A DNA stretch of 64,000 nt from Massilia aquatica (GTDB lineage Bacteria > Pseudomonadota > Gammaproteobacteria > Burkholderiales > Burkholderiaceae_D). Positions 1 to 9,902 of the stretch are shown piece by piece; positions within the stretch are counted from its first letter, which is position 1, and each line of letters starts with the position of its first letter. The DNA is taken from NCBI RefSeq assembly GCF_011682045.1, contig NZ_VVIW01000005.1, positions 248,001 to 312,000 of the forward strand. Direction: 5' to 3'. The position numbers and the translations under genes were made by a program. The notes below the pieces were generated by a model that was not told the origin of the DNA, made no database searches, and saw only the letters and a program-made list of their open reading frames with translations.

Positions 1-1486
1 CGCCGGCAAGACAGGCCAGCCAGGCGTCGATGATGGCCGCTGCCCCGGCGTGGGCGGTGACCTCTGCCGACACCTGCGGGTCCGGCTCGCTCTTGTAAGA
101 GCTGACCGTGTAGCGTGGCTGCTTGCGCAGGCGGGCACGTTCTTCTTCGCTCCAGTGCATGCTTGGGGCCAGCGGCAAGGGCGCCAGCGTCAGTGCCGGC
201 ACGGCTTTCTTCTTTGCCGCCGTCCAGGGCGGATTGGCCAGGATGGGCGGCAGGTCGGCTGCGGCCGCGACATCGCGCACGGTGAGGTAGTGCGCGGCGG
301 CGTTGGACAGCACTTTCCATGCGCGCGGCGAGAGCCACGGCTGGTATGCCGGCACGCTGGCGGCATGCTGCGCCAGCAGCGCGGCCAGGAAGCGGCGTGC
401 GCGCGCCGGGCCGCAGTGGTCCCTGCCGATCAATTCGCTCAGCACCGCAATGGCGGCCTGCGGCCAGCGTTCGGCCGCCAGTGCAAAGCGTGCGCACTGG
501 GCCTCGCCATGGTCGCACGCCAGCGCCAGTACGGTCAGCGACTCGGTGGTGCCGATGCAGGCCAGCGCCGTGGCGGCCGCTTCTTCGTCCAGTGCTCCGT
601 ACTTCAGGGCGTCGACCGCATCGACGCCGCGATCGCACACGATCGTCACCAGCGCTTGCTGCGAGCGGCCAAACTCGTGATCGGCGGCGTGGCATGTGCT
701 GCGCCACCGGCGGATCGCTTTCATCGCTTCCGGCGACCTGGCATAGGCAAGCAGCCATCCGTATTGCGACAGCCAGTCGAGGCCATAGTAGCTTGGCGGC
801 GGCTGCAGCGTCAGGGCGATGGCGTCGGCGATATGCGGCGCGTCGGGCAACAAGGCCGCCAGCAGCGGGCGGCGGCAGGTGTACAGGCGTTCGATTGCGG
901 CATGGGCGATGCGCACGCATTCTTCCCAGACGTCGTCGGGCGCCAGCGCGAGGTAGCTGCGCAGCGTCATCTCAGTCGGGTGGTAGATGTCGTTGCGCAG
1001 GAAGCCGCGCAGATCGGAGGCGGCGCGCACGCCATAGCCAGCCCTGGTCGACTCAACGGCGGTGCATTCCATGCCGATCAGTGCTTCGAGCGCATGCGGC
1101 AGGCCGCGCTCGGCGGCCAGCACGTCGATCAGCGAGGCGCCACTGGTCAAAGGCAGGTAAGGAAAATCCAGATGGCGTTCGACCGCCAGCAGCACCGCAT
1201 CGCAGGCCGGCGAACCGCGCGCATCGCCGCTGGCGATGCGCGCGGCCGCCTCGCCCACGAGCTGTTGGTCGTCCGAGCCGGCCGGGTCCAGCGCGCAGTG
1301 CTGGCGCGCCGCCGCGATGAAGCGGTCCCAGATCGCGCCGGTGTCTGGGCGCGGCGCCGGGCCGGGAAAACGGCGCGAGGGCAGTGCTTCGGCCGCCAGT
1401 GCGGCGGGAATATCGACCAGCGGGCCGATGGCGAGCCAGGGCGCGACGGCGCCGCTTGCGTTGTCGCGCGAGTGGGCATGATTCAT
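1..1486 (-). CDS. DUF4132-family protein lacking WGR domain (partial, 3' end outside window)
   Basis: The frame is open from the ATG at 1486 to the left edge, so at least 495 residues are present and the C-terminus is missing. The protein begins directly with a segment matching residues ~90 onward of the paralog at 4664-8323 (shared APWLA-G-LVDI and PSRRFPG). It therefore lacks the N-terminal WGR domain of its two neighbours. Later blocks such as AWKVLSNAAAHYLTVRD also match both paralogs, and the expected C-terminal DUF4132 region would lie beyond the edge. It starts 28 bases after the stop of the next gene, so it is probably the last of three co-oriented copies in one transcript. No strong Shine-Dalgarno is visible. 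Function is unknown; E. coli YehI/MolR are family relatives. Domain loss after tandem duplication is inferred. Confidence 0.75.
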   Translation of the reverse strand, partial: MNHAHSRDNASGAVAPWLAIGPLVDIPAALAAEALPSRRFPGPAPRPDTGAIWDRFIAAARQHCALDPAGSDDQQLVGEAAARIASGDARGSPACDAVLLAVERHLDFPYLPLTSGASLIDVLAAERGLPHALEALIGMECTAVESTRAGYGVRAASDLRGFLRNDIYHPTEMTLRSYLALAPDDVWEECVRIAHAAIERLYTCRRPLLAALLPDAPHIADAIALTLQPPPSYYGLDWLSQYGWLLAYARSPEAMKAIRRWRSTCHAADHEFGRSQQALVTIVCDRGVDAVDALKYGALDEEAAATALACIGTTESLTVLALACDHGEAQCARFALAAERWPQAAIAVLSELIGRDHCGPARARRFLAALLAQHAASVPAYQPWLSPRAWKVLSNAAAHYLTVRDVAAAADLPPILANPPWTAAKKKAVPALTLAPLPLAPSMHWSEEERARLRKQPRYTVSSYKSEPDPQVSAEVTAHAGAAAIIDAWLACLAG

Positions 1487-1514
1487 TGTTGGTCTTGTTC
1501 TGATAGGTGGCTGT

Positions 1515-4500
1515 TCAAGCGCACAGTTTGTTCATATCGGCAATCAGCTCGCTGACTGTCGCCGCCCCGAGGGATGACAAAGGGACGCTCTCGCGGATCT
1601 CCTTCGGGCCGCCGCGCCCGATGCAGACCGACCCGAGTGTCTGTTCCTCGAATTCGTACGACGAGCCGGCGCGGATGCCGGGCTCCATGTCCAGCGTTGC
1701 GGTGTAACCGTCGCCAAGTACCTTGAGCAGGTCCCAGATCATGGCGCTGTCGTGCGTGTCGCCGAGCCGCCATCCCTGGTTCAGCAGGCCAAGCAGGCGC
1801 CCGGTCGGCACCACTTCGCCGTTCCAGCGGCCGAGCGCGTGGTACGCCTCTTCGCCTGCGTCGAGGGTATGCGTGGCGCGCCCGATCTGGACGAACGGCT
1901 GAAGTAGTTCGTAATCGGCGAACAGCTGGCTGAAGGCGCTGGCGTCTTCCACTGAAAGGTCGAGCGCATGCGGAATGCCGATCACGGCGCCTTCTCCTTG
2001 CGGCAGCGCGAAAGCGTCATCGGCCGCGTCGCTGAAGGCGCCTTCGGGCGTCACGCGAAAGCAGGCCTGCAAGCGGCCGTCGGCATCGTACACCCCCCAC
2101 ACCAGACGCTGCGCCAGGTGCCGTACCAGCGGGTGCGTGACCATGCAGTCCTTGAACACCTGCGCCGTCCAGCGCCGCTGCGCGCACATGGCCAGCTCCA
2201 GCCGCAGCACCTGCTGCGCGGCGATGGTGCGCGCGTCCTTCTTGAGCAGTTTGAAGCGCTCCACCGCCTGCTTTGACAAGGCTGCGTCGTCGGTCTTCTT
2301 TGGCTTGGGCAGGTCCGCCAGGCGCGCGCCGCTATCATCCCTGACGAAGGGCTTGAGCGTTTCGTCGAAGCGGACGCGAAACTGGCGCGGGCCGAAGTCG
2401 AGCAGCAGGGCGCCTTGTTCATCGAGACCCAGGTCGGGCGCGATACGGTCTTCCAGTTCCTCGCTGCTCAAGCCGCGCGCTGCGGCGATCGCCTTGATTT
2501 TCTCCTGCGCGCGGTCCTGGAGCGGCTTGAACTTGAGCTTGAGGGCGATCCCGTTGAGCAGCATCAGGGCGGTGTCGCTGCCCATCAGCGCCAGCACGTC
2601 CAGGCCCGTGACGGCGCGCGCGTGCAGGCCTTCACCGGGCCAGGCCCGCAACAAGGACGTGAGCCTGCGCGCGGTATCGTCGTCGCCGAGCAGGCCAAGC
2701 GCGTAAAAAGCCCAGTTTTCCTTGGCCTTGGCGCCATCGTCCACCCAGGCGAAGTACAGATCCCAGGCGAAATCGGACAGCGACGCCGGCGTGCACGCTT
2801 GTTTGAGCTGGTTGATGCCTTCGTACACGCCATCGGCGTGCGGGAAGCGCAGCATGATGGCGACGGCATCCATCGCCGCATCGGGCAGCGCCTTGCCGTT
2901 GGCGGCCAGCAGCGGACGGCTCCACAGCAGTGGTGTGCAGAACTTGGGTAGCTTGCCTATTTTGGCAGGAAAATTCCGCAGCGGCCCCTGATCCAGTGGC
3001 ATGATTGCGCAATTGGAGGTGTCGCGCGCGGCTGGCGCAGCCCAGGGCGGGGCGGCCAGTACCGGCGGCAGGTCGCTGGTATCGGCGCAATCGCGCACCG
3101 TGATGTACTGCGCGGCGGCGACCGACAGCACCTTCCAGGCTGGCGCCGTCATCCACGGCGCGAGCGCGGGAACCCGGTGCGCATGCTTGGCGACCGTAGC
3201 GGCAAGCAGCTTGCGGGCGCCATCCGGGCCTTGCTTGCTTGATGCGATCACCTGGCTCAGTCCCGCCATGGCGGCGTCGGGCCAGCGCTCGACTGCGTCG
3301 ACCAGGTACTCGAACTGCCAATCGTAATAGTGGCGCTCTGCGAGGGCGGCGATGGCGTCCGGCGTGCCGATACAGCCCAGCGCCTGCGGCGTCTTGTCGG
3401 ACCAGTTGCCGCCCATGATCGCATCGATCGCCGCGGCGCCGCGATCCTGGAGTGCCGTGGCCAGGCCGGGCAGGGAACGGTGAAAGTCGTCGCGCCACAG
3501 GCCCGCGCCGCTCGGCCACAGGCGCAGCGCCTGCTTTGCCTCGGGCGAAGTGGCGTACACGACCAGCCATGCGTAGTTGCTGTTCCACTTCGGCAGTCCC
3601 TGCTCGTCCATCTCCGGCTCCAGCATCAGCGCCAGTTCGTTGGCCAGTTCCGGCGCGTCGGGCAGCAGTGCGGCCAGCAGCGGACGGGCGCTGGTATGCA
3701 GCGTCGCCGCTGCCGCGCGCGCGCGCTGCACGCATTGTTCCCACAGCGCTTGCGGGGCATGCGCGAGATGGGCGCGCAGGGCCAGTGCGGTGCCATCAAA
3801 AAGGCCATGGACACCGAAACTCACCTCCTTGGCCGTGTACACGCTGTCGTCGTTGTCGTAATCCGGATGGATCCATATCCGTTGCGTCATCAGCACGACA
3901 TCGAAGGCGTACAGCAAGCCCTTGTCGGCGACCAGCACATCGAGGAAGGGACAGCCGTCGGAAGCCGGTTCGTCTTCTTCGTTGATGCTTTCAGTCGCCA
4001 GCAAGATGGCGTCGGACTCCGGCGAGCCATGCCGCTCGCCCTGGGAAATGCGGGTAATGGCTTCGATGACGCCTGGGTCATCGGGGGCGCCGTCGACGCG
4101 CGCCCGTAAAGGACAATGCTCGCGCACACGCTTGAGGTACTGCGCCCAGCGCACTTTGCCGTTGGTGCTGGGCGGCGGACCGGGGTGGCGGCGCGAGGGC
4201 AGGGCATGTTCGGCCAGTTCCGGCGACAGCTGGACCAGCGGATCGGCGTCGAGCCAGGGTGGAGTGGCCCCCGCTATCGCCAGCGGGGTGGCGGCAGGAG
4301 CTGCCGGCTCGGGTGCGGCGGTGGCGGCGGGTGCGGCCACGATTGCCGCTGCGGCGCCGCTTTCGGCATAGCCCTTCGCGGTTTTTTCGCGGATCAGCTT
4401 TTCCATCGCCGCCGCCGCCGCGCCCTCGTTGGCGAAGCTCTTGCACTGGCGCTGTCCGGCCGTGCCGATTTTGCCGAAGCCGATGTGCAGTTCGCTTCCC

Positions 4501-4559
4501 GTGTGGTCGACTTCCCAGAACTTGCTGGAAACGCCGTCACTCAATTCAAATCGCCGCAT
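1515..4559 (-). CDS. WGR and DUF4132 domain-containing protein
   Basis: 1014 residues. An N-terminal WGR domain spans residues ~1-70 (MRRFELSDG, then FGKIGTAGQRQ in place of the canonical WGR/YGRIGT core), followed by an alanine/proline-rich linker. The long helical middle is the shared repeat-like region, and a DUF4132-like block lies near the C-terminus (RRWTAQVFKD, HPLVRHLAQRLVWG). The start at 4559 is set by alignment with the paralog, which begins MRRFEF; in-frame ATGs at 4574 and 4607 would add 5 or 16 residues. This is the architecture of E. coli YehI. WGR domains bind nucleic acid ends in PARPs, but no enzymatic activity is established for this bacterial family. It lies 104 bases after one paralog and 28 bases before another, all on the same strand. 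Confidence 0.85.
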   Translation of the reverse strand: MRRFELSDGVSSKFWEVDHTGSELHIGFGKIGTAGQRQCKSFANEGAAAAAMEKLIREKTAKGYAESGAAAAIVAAPAATAAPEPAAPAATPLAIAGATPPWLDADPLVQLSPELAEHALPSRRHPGPPPSTNGKVRWAQYLKRVREHCPLRARVDGAPDDPGVIEAITRISQGERHGSPESDAILLATESINEEDEPASDGCPFLDVLVADKGLLYAFDVVLMTQRIWIHPDYDNDDSVYTAKEVSFGVHGLFDGTALALRAHLAHAPQALWEQCVQRARAAAATLHTSARPLLAALLPDAPELANELALMLEPEMDEQGLPKWNSNYAWLVVYATSPEAKQALRLWPSGAGLWRDDFHRSLPGLATALQDRGAAAIDAIMGGNWSDKTPQALGCIGTPDAIAALAERHYYDWQFEYLVDAVERWPDAAMAGLSQVIASSKQGPDGARKLLAATVAKHAHRVPALAPWMTAPAWKVLSVAAAQYITVRDCADTSDLPPVLAAPPWAAPAARDTSNCAIMPLDQGPLRNFPAKIGKLPKFCTPLLWSRPLLAANGKALPDAAMDAVAIMLRFPHADGVYEGINQLKQACTPASLSDFAWDLYFAWVDDGAKAKENWAFYALGLLGDDDTARRLTSLLRAWPGEGLHARAVTGLDVLALMGSDTALMLLNGIALKLKFKPLQDRAQEKIKAIAAARGLSSEELEDRIAPDLGLDEQGALLLDFGPRQFRVRFDETLKPFVRDDSGARLADLPKPKKTDDAALSKQAVERFKLLKKDARTIAAQQVLRLELAMCAQRRWTAQVFKDCMVTHPLVRHLAQRLVWGVYDADGRLQACFRVTPEGAFSDAADDAFALPQGEGAVIGIPHALDLSVEDASAFSQLFADYELLQPFVQIGRATHTLDAGEEAYHALGRWNGEVVPTGRLLGLLNQGWRLGDTHDSAMIWDLLKVLGDGYTATLDMEPGIRAGSSYEFEEQTLGSVCIGRGGPKEIRESVPLSSLGAATVSELIADMNKLCA

Positions 4560-4663
4560 TGTCTGTCCATTCATATGTTGTGCCATGCGCCTGTCCGGGC
4601 GCCTCAAAACGTCTTGTCCCGCATCGGTTCACTGTGCCCGAGCGGCCACCCGGCCGGCATGCG

Positions 4664-7600
4664 TCACGCGCACAATTGCTCCATGTCCCGGATAAATTCG
4701 CTGACATCGATCGGGTCGATTGCGCCCAGGCGCGCATCGTCTTCCTGGCCGATGTGATCGAGGACCAGTTTGACCAGCTTGTGTTCATTGTCGGCCCCGA
4801 TCAAGCCCGCCATCAGGCCCGGTGCGATGAGCAGGTGCGCCAGCTTGTTCTGGCCGAACCACCGGGAAAACCTGACCGTTTCGCCGCCGCTGCCGATCTC
4901 GCGGTGCCAGCCACGGTCGACCAGTCCGAGCAGGCGGCCGGCGCTGACCACGGCGCCGTTCCAGCGCGTCAGTGCTTTGCTGCCGCTTTCAGCCTCGGTC
5001 AGCGCGTGTGTATCGCGCGCGAGCTGGGCGAACGGCTGCAGCAGTTCGTAGTCGGCGAACAGCTGGGCAAAGGCGGCGATGAGGGCCGGGTCGAGCTCCA
5101 CCGGGTGCGGGATGCCGATCCAGATATCCTCGCCCGGCGCCGGCGTAAAAGGGTCGTCCGCATGATCGGTGTAGCCGCCGTCGGGCGCCACGCGGAAGCT
5201 GGACAGCAGCTGGCCGTCGCCGCCGTAGGCGCCCCAGACCAGGCGCTGGACCAGGTGGCGCAGCAGTGGGTGGCCAGCCAGGAAGTCCCGGAAATTTTGC
5301 GCTGTCCAGCGCCGCCGCCGGCACATCGCCTGTTCCAGTCGCCGCAACTGCTGGGCGGCGACGGTGCGCGCATCTTTCTTGAGCAGTTTGTAGGACTCCA
5401 CGGCGGCCGCCGCCAGTGCGGCGTCATCGGTTTTCTTCGGTTTTGGCAGATCGTCCAGGCGCGCGCCAAGCGCCTCGCGCACGTAAGGCTTGAGCGCCTC
5501 GTCGAAGCCGACGCGGAACTGGCGCGGGCCGAAGTCGAGCGTCATTTCGCCGTGTTCATCGAGGCCCAGGTCGGGAGCCAGGCGGTCTTCCAGTTCCTCG
5601 AAACTGAGTTCGAGTGCCTGGGCGATCTGCTCGATCTTGTCGTTGGCGTGAGACTGGAGAGCGTAAAACTTGACCTTGCTGGCGATTGCGTGCAGGAGCA
5701 TGAGGGCGGTGTCGCTGCCGATCATGGCCAGCACGTCGACACCGACCAGGGCGCGCGCGTTGAGTTTTTCGCCCGGCCAGGAACGCACCAGCGGCGTGAG
5801 CTTGCGCGCGCTGTCGTCATTGCCCAGCAGGCCAAGTGCGTAAAACGCCCAGTTTTCCTTGGTTTCGCCGCCACGTTCGGCCCAGGCGCGGAACAGCTCC
5901 CAGGCGAAATCGGCCAGCGAATCCGGTGTGCACGCCTGTTTGAGCTGGGTCACGCCGGCGTAAATACGGTCGGTGTGCGGAAAGCGCAGCATGACGCCGA
6001 TGTCGTCGAGCACGGCGTCGGGCAGCGCCTTGCCGTTGCTGGCCAGCCGTGGGCGGGTCCATCCGAGCGGGTCCCAGAAGTACGGCATTTTGCCAATCTT
6101 GGGCGGATACAGCGTGAGCGGATCTTCATCGAGCATGGCGCGCATGGCGCAGGTAGCGGCGGGGTCGCCGTAGCGCGCGGCGACCTCCATCAGCACGCCG
6201 TCATGGCCGGCGCCGGCCAGCATGCGCAGGGCCTGGCGCGCCTGGTCGCGCGGCGCGCCCGGCTCGCCCAGGGCGGCGGCGGTCAGGCCGCAGGCGGCAT
6301 GTTCGGGATTGCGCAGCAGCCAGCTGCGCGCGCTGGCGATCATCTTTGCCGGCTTGGGCATGGCGTAGGCGCGCGCCACCGGCGCCGCCAGCTCGACCGC
6401 GCCGAAGTGCAGCGCGTAGTCCACGCCATCTTCCGGCCGCTGTTCGATCATGGCGGCCAGTCCGGGCAAGCCGGCCAGGCCCACGGCGGCGATGGCGCTG
6501 CCGGCGTGGTTGATGCCGCTCGCGGCCAGCGCGTTCCAGACCTGGGCGTTCAGCGGCGCCGGCAGCGCCGCAATCAGGCGCGCGCCTTCCACCGGCGGTT
6601 GATAGTCCCCGGTGCAGGCGCGCCATGCCGCGATCAGCGCATCGGCGTCGCCGGCCGCGATTGCGTCATTGGTGAACGGCGTTTGCGGGCCGTGGTAGTG
6701 AAAGTAGTGGATATCCCGGCCGAGTTGCTCGCGCTGCTGCGCGCTCCAGCGTTCGAGTGGCGCCAGGGGCAGCGGGTCCAGCGCCAGCGCCGCTGCGGAT
6801 GTCGCTTTCTTCGATGGGTTCTTCCAGGGCGGGTTGACCAGCACGGGCGGCAGGTCGGCCAGGTCGGCGATGTCGGGCACGCCGAGGTAGCGCGCGGCGG
6901 CGCTGGAGAGTACCTTCCACGCACCCGGCGACACCCATGGCTTGAACGCGGGGACCATGTGGGCGTTGGCGGCAATGACCTCGGCCAGCGCGCAGCGTGC
7001 ATAGCGCGGCCCGCAGCCGTCTTTGGCAATCAGTTCGCCCAGTACGGCCATTGCCGCCTGCGGCCAGCGCATGGCCGCCACCTCGAAACGGCTGGAAGAC
7101 AGCGCCAGCGCCGTGAGCGCGTCGAGCGTGCCGATGCAACTGAGGCCGTCCGAGGTTTCGTCGAACAGGGCATGCGGCGCGAGCAGCGCGACCGCGTCGG
7201 CGCCACGGTCGCACACCACGGTGGCCACGTTCCTTGCCGACCTGCCGATATTGAACTCGCCGCAGTTTGCCGCCTTGGGCCAGCGGCTCAGCGCCTTGAT
7301 GGCGGCATCCGATGTGGCGTAGGCCTTGAACCATTCATAGGGTTCGAACCACGGGGCAGGCGGCTGGCCGGGTGGCGTCTGCGCTGCCAGGATCAGTTCA
7401 TTGGCCAGGTCCGGCTCCTCGGGCACCAGGATCGGCAGCAGGGGACGGCGCCATTCCGGCAGCGATGGCGCCCCCTGCCGCATCAGGCGCACGCACTCGT
7501 TCCATTCATTCTCGCTTGCCCGCGCCAGGTGCTCGCGCAGCAGCAGGTCGCCCTCGCGATAGGTGTGGAGCCAGCTGTAGCCGCTATTGTCGATGTCGGC

Positions 7601-8323
7601 GCTGATGGAGTACGCCAGGCCGGAGTTCTCACGGCCCTGTTCGAGGATCATTCCCAGCCGCTGCAGATAGATTGCGACGGCGTAGGGCAAGCCGCGGTCG
7701 GCCACCAGGAAGTCGGTGAAGGCCCTGTGGTTGACGTCGTCGATGGCGGGCACGATTGTCGATTCAAGCAGCATGAAGATGGCGTCCGACATTGGCGAGC
7801 CGCGCCGCCGGTCCTGGGCGATGCGCTCGATGGTTTCGGCCACGGCAGCGCGGTAGACGGGATCGGAGAGCTGCGCACTGAACCTGCTTTCGCGGGTGAG
7901 CAGCTTGAAGTCGTTCCAGCATGCGTCGGCATCGATGCTGCGCGCTTCGCCGGGAAAACGGCGCGATGGCATCGCCAGCGCCGCCAGTTCGGGCGCTATG
8001 TCGACCAGCGAACCGAGCGCCAGCCATGGCGCCACGCTGTTCTGGCGGGAGACGGCGGGTGCGCGAGGGACCGGGGCCGCCGGCGCGACTGCCGGTGCGG
8101 CGGCAGGTGGCGGGGTAGCGCCGGCTTCAACGTAGCCCTTGCCGGTTTTTTCGCGTATCAGCTTGTCCATCGCCGCCACCGCCCTGGCATCGTCCGCGTG
8201 CGACTTGGTTTGTCGTTGTCCGGCCGTGCCAAGCTTGCCGTAGCAGAGATGCAGCTCGCATCCACGCTGTTCGACTTCCCAGAATTTGTTGGAAGCGCCT
8301 TCGCAAAATTCAAAACGTCGCAT
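4664..8323 (-). CDS. WGR and DUF4132 domain-containing protein (YehI-like, full length)
   Basis: 1219 residues, close to E. coli YehI (about 1210) and the longest of the three tandem paralogs. It has a WGR domain at residues ~1-70 (FWEVEQRG, CYGKLGTAGQRQ), an Ala/Pro linker at ~75-90, a long alpha-helical middle and a C-terminal DUF4132 region (DARTVAAQQLRRLEQAM, RRRWTAQNFRDF, HPLLRHLVQRLVWGAYG). Relative to the 1014-residue copy it carries an extra ~200-residue segment in the middle. It is probably the first gene of the three-gene cluster, facing away from the Sel1-protein gene across a 189-base divergent spacer. No catalytic motif is recognised. The role is unknown; nucleic-acid association is inferred only from the WGR domain. 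Confidence 0.88.
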   Translation of the reverse strand: MRRFEFCEGASNKFWEVEQRGCELHLCYGKLGTAGQRQTKSHADDARAVAAMDKLIREKTGKGYVEAGATPPPAAAPAVAPAAPVPRAPAVSRQNSVAPWLALGSLVDIAPELAALAMPSRRFPGEARSIDADACWNDFKLLTRESRFSAQLSDPVYRAAVAETIERIAQDRRRGSPMSDAIFMLLESTIVPAIDDVNHRAFTDFLVADRGLPYAVAIYLQRLGMILEQGRENSGLAYSISADIDNSGYSWLHTYREGDLLLREHLARASENEWNECVRLMRQGAPSLPEWRRPLLPILVPEEPDLANELILAAQTPPGQPPAPWFEPYEWFKAYATSDAAIKALSRWPKAANCGEFNIGRSARNVATVVCDRGADAVALLAPHALFDETSDGLSCIGTLDALTALALSSSRFEVAAMRWPQAAMAVLGELIAKDGCGPRYARCALAEVIAANAHMVPAFKPWVSPGAWKVLSSAAARYLGVPDIADLADLPPVLVNPPWKNPSKKATSAAALALDPLPLAPLERWSAQQREQLGRDIHYFHYHGPQTPFTNDAIAAGDADALIAAWRACTGDYQPPVEGARLIAALPAPLNAQVWNALAASGINHAGSAIAAVGLAGLPGLAAMIEQRPEDGVDYALHFGAVELAAPVARAYAMPKPAKMIASARSWLLRNPEHAACGLTAAALGEPGAPRDQARQALRMLAGAGHDGVLMEVAARYGDPAATCAMRAMLDEDPLTLYPPKIGKMPYFWDPLGWTRPRLASNGKALPDAVLDDIGVMLRFPHTDRIYAGVTQLKQACTPDSLADFAWELFRAWAERGGETKENWAFYALGLLGNDDSARKLTPLVRSWPGEKLNARALVGVDVLAMIGSDTALMLLHAIASKVKFYALQSHANDKIEQIAQALELSFEELEDRLAPDLGLDEHGEMTLDFGPRQFRVGFDEALKPYVREALGARLDDLPKPKKTDDAALAAAAVESYKLLKKDARTVAAQQLRRLEQAMCRRRRWTAQNFRDFLAGHPLLRHLVQRLVWGAYGGDGQLLSSFRVAPDGGYTDHADDPFTPAPGEDIWIGIPHPVELDPALIAAFAQLFADYELLQPFAQLARDTHALTEAESGSKALTRWNGAVVSAGRLLGLVDRGWHREIGSGGETVRFSRWFGQNKLAHLLIAPGLMAGLIGADNEHKLVKLVLDHIGQEDDARLGAIDPIDVSEFIRDMEQLCA

Positions 8324-8512
8324 GGGGCGTCCTAGCCGCGCTGGATGGAAAGGTGGGACAGCTTGCTGGCGCGCGCAGCGCGGTTGATACGCTTACTCAT
8401 AAGTAACGATAAATGTTGCAAAAAATGATACTTTACGGCAAAGCCGCTTCCCTGTCGAGCCGGGCCAATCCGGTTATGATGGCATTCCGGACACCCCATC
8501 GTGAGACCTGCA

Positions 8513-9238
8513 ATGAAGAAAACCCTGTTCTGCCTGGCATTGATGCTGGGCGGCGTGGTGCACGCGGACGAGCTGGCCGATGCCAACGCCCTGTTCGCGA
8601 AAAAGTCTTATCCGCAAGCGCTGCAGCTCTATACCAAGCTGGCCAATGGCGGCAATGCCGAAGCTCAGTTGCATATGGGCGAGATGTATTTTTATGGCGA
8701 GGCGGGCACGGTCGACCTGGCCAAGGCGGAAACCTGGTTCAAGAAGTCCGCAGCCAAAGGCAACAAGACCGCCGCCGCTTCGCTCGAGATGATGAAAAAG
8801 CGCGACGCGCGCCGCGCCGAGCTCGATTACTGGATCGGCAAATACGATGGCGCCGAGCTCAGCGCGGGCGAGTTCCGCTGTCCGGCGCCGCGCATTCCGG
8901 CCATGTCGAAGCAGAACGATGAGATCGAGAGCGTCTCGGCCAAGGTTGCCGCGTGGCAGGATTGCTACAACGGGTTCGTGCGTAACCTGAATGAATCGAG
9001 CCCGCTGACCAAGCGCATTCCCAAGGACATCGCCGACCTGCTGACCAAGGACGAAGCCGAGCAGTCGCGCCTGCACCTGGAAGGCGTGTATGCCGGCATC
9101 GCCGAAAACGCCAAGGTCTCGGCCAAGCTGGTGCTGGCCGACTTTGGCGCGTGGCGCAGCGCCACCGACGCGTATATCAAGGAACATAACCGCATCGTTA
9201 CCGATGCGGCCGCCACCGCGCCGCGCAAGGGCGACTAG
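8513..9238 (+). CDS. Exported Sel1-repeat (TPR-like) protein
   Basis: 241 residues from the ATG at 8513; an in-frame ATG four codons upstream is less likely. A typical signal peptide (MKKTLFCLALMLGGVVHA) with cleavage near residue 18 predicts a periplasmic protein. Residues ~20-95 contain two Sel1/TPR-like units (ADANALFAKKSYPQALQLY; then AEAQLHMGEMYFYGEAG...LAKAETWFKKSA). The rest is charged and helical with no recognised domain; two Cys residues could form a disulfide. Sel1 repeats are protein-protein interaction scaffolds. The gene stands alone between the divergent DUF4132 cluster and convergent lexA. The specific function is not deducible. Confidence 0.8.
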   Translation: MKKTLFCLALMLGGVVHADELADANALFAKKSYPQALQLYTKLANGGNAEAQLHMGEMYFYGEAGTVDLAKAETWFKKSAAKGNKTAAASLEMMKKRDARRAELDYWIGKYDGAELSAGEFRCPAPRIPAMSKQNDEIESVSAKVAAWQDCYNGFVRNLNESSPLTKRIPKDIADLLTKDEAEQSRLHLEGVYAGIAENAKVSAKLVLADFGAWRSATDAYIKEHNRIVTDAAATAPRKGD

Positions 9239-9254
9239 ATACTACAGGCGCGGC

Positions 9255-9890
9255 TTAGTTCCAGCTGCGCATCAATCCCACCGCCAGGCCTTCGAGCGCA
9301 AAATCGTCGGTCGCCGGATCGACGTGGATGACCTTGAAGTCCGGGTTTTCCGGCAGCAATTCGATCAGCGAGCCGGTCTTTTTGTAGCGCTTGACGGTCA
9401 CATCGTCCCCGATGCGGGCCACCACGATCTGGCCATTCTTGGCGCTGTCGACCTTTTTGACGGCCAGCAGGTCGCCATCCATGATGCCGGCATCGCGCAT
9501 CGACCAGCCACGCACCTTGAGCAGGAAGTCGGGCCGCGACGAAAACATCGCCGGGTCCACGCTGTAGGTTGCTTCCACATGTTCCTGGGCCAGGATGGGC
9601 GAGCCGGCGGCCACGCGCCCGACCAGCGGCAGCGACATGAGCAGGTTCGGCGGCGGCATGGGAATGGCATCGACGCTGGCGCCGATCAGGCGGATGCCGC
9701 GCGAGGTGCCCGGCGAGATTTCGATGGCGCCCTTGCGCGCGAGCGCCTGCAGATGCTCTTCGGCCGCGTTGGCCGACTTGAAGCCCAGTTCATTGGCGAT
9801 CTCGGCACGGGTCGGAGGAAAGCCCGTGTTCTCGATCGCATCCTTGATCAGGTTGAGGATTTGTTCTTGCCGTGGTGTGAGCTTGATCAT
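9255..9890 (-). CDS. lexA: LexA, SOS-response transcriptional repressor
   Basis: 211 residues starting at the ATG at 9890 ([10 protein letters not shown]), a standard LexA start. The N-terminal winged helix-turn-helix (residues ~1-65, [13 protein letters not shown]) binds SOS boxes. The C-terminal S24 self-cleaving domain has the Ala95-Gly96 scissile bond (GRVAAGSP), the nucleophile Ser130 (GWSM) and the general base Lys167 (VTVKRYK). RecA-ssDNA filaments stimulate self-cleavage and so derepress DNA-repair genes. Two CTGT-N8-ACAG boxes lie 13-45 bases upstream of the start, indicating autoregulation. The product is full length with all catalytic residues. It converges on the Sel1-protein gene with a 16-base gap and no obvious terminator. 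Confidence 0.98.
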   Translation of the reverse strand: MIKLTPRQEQILNLIKDAIENTGFPPTRAEIANELGFKSANAAEEHLQALARKGAIEISPGTSRGIRLIGASVDAIPMPPPNLLMSLPLVGRVAAGSPILAQEHVEATYSVDPAMFSSRPDFLLKVRGWSMRDAGIMDGDLLAVKKVDSAKNGQIVVARIGDDVTVKRYKKTGSLIELLPENPDFKVIHVDPATDDFALEGLAVGLMRSWN

Positions 9891-9902
9891 CGATGTGCGG
9901 GA

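Noticed and set aside
4259-8335. A 1358-codon open frame on the plus strand opposite the DUF4132 gene
   Set aside because: Antisense frame kept open by strong GC bias at third positions; composition is His/Arg/Gln-rich without domains, and the opposite strand carries a clear WGR/DUF4132 protein.
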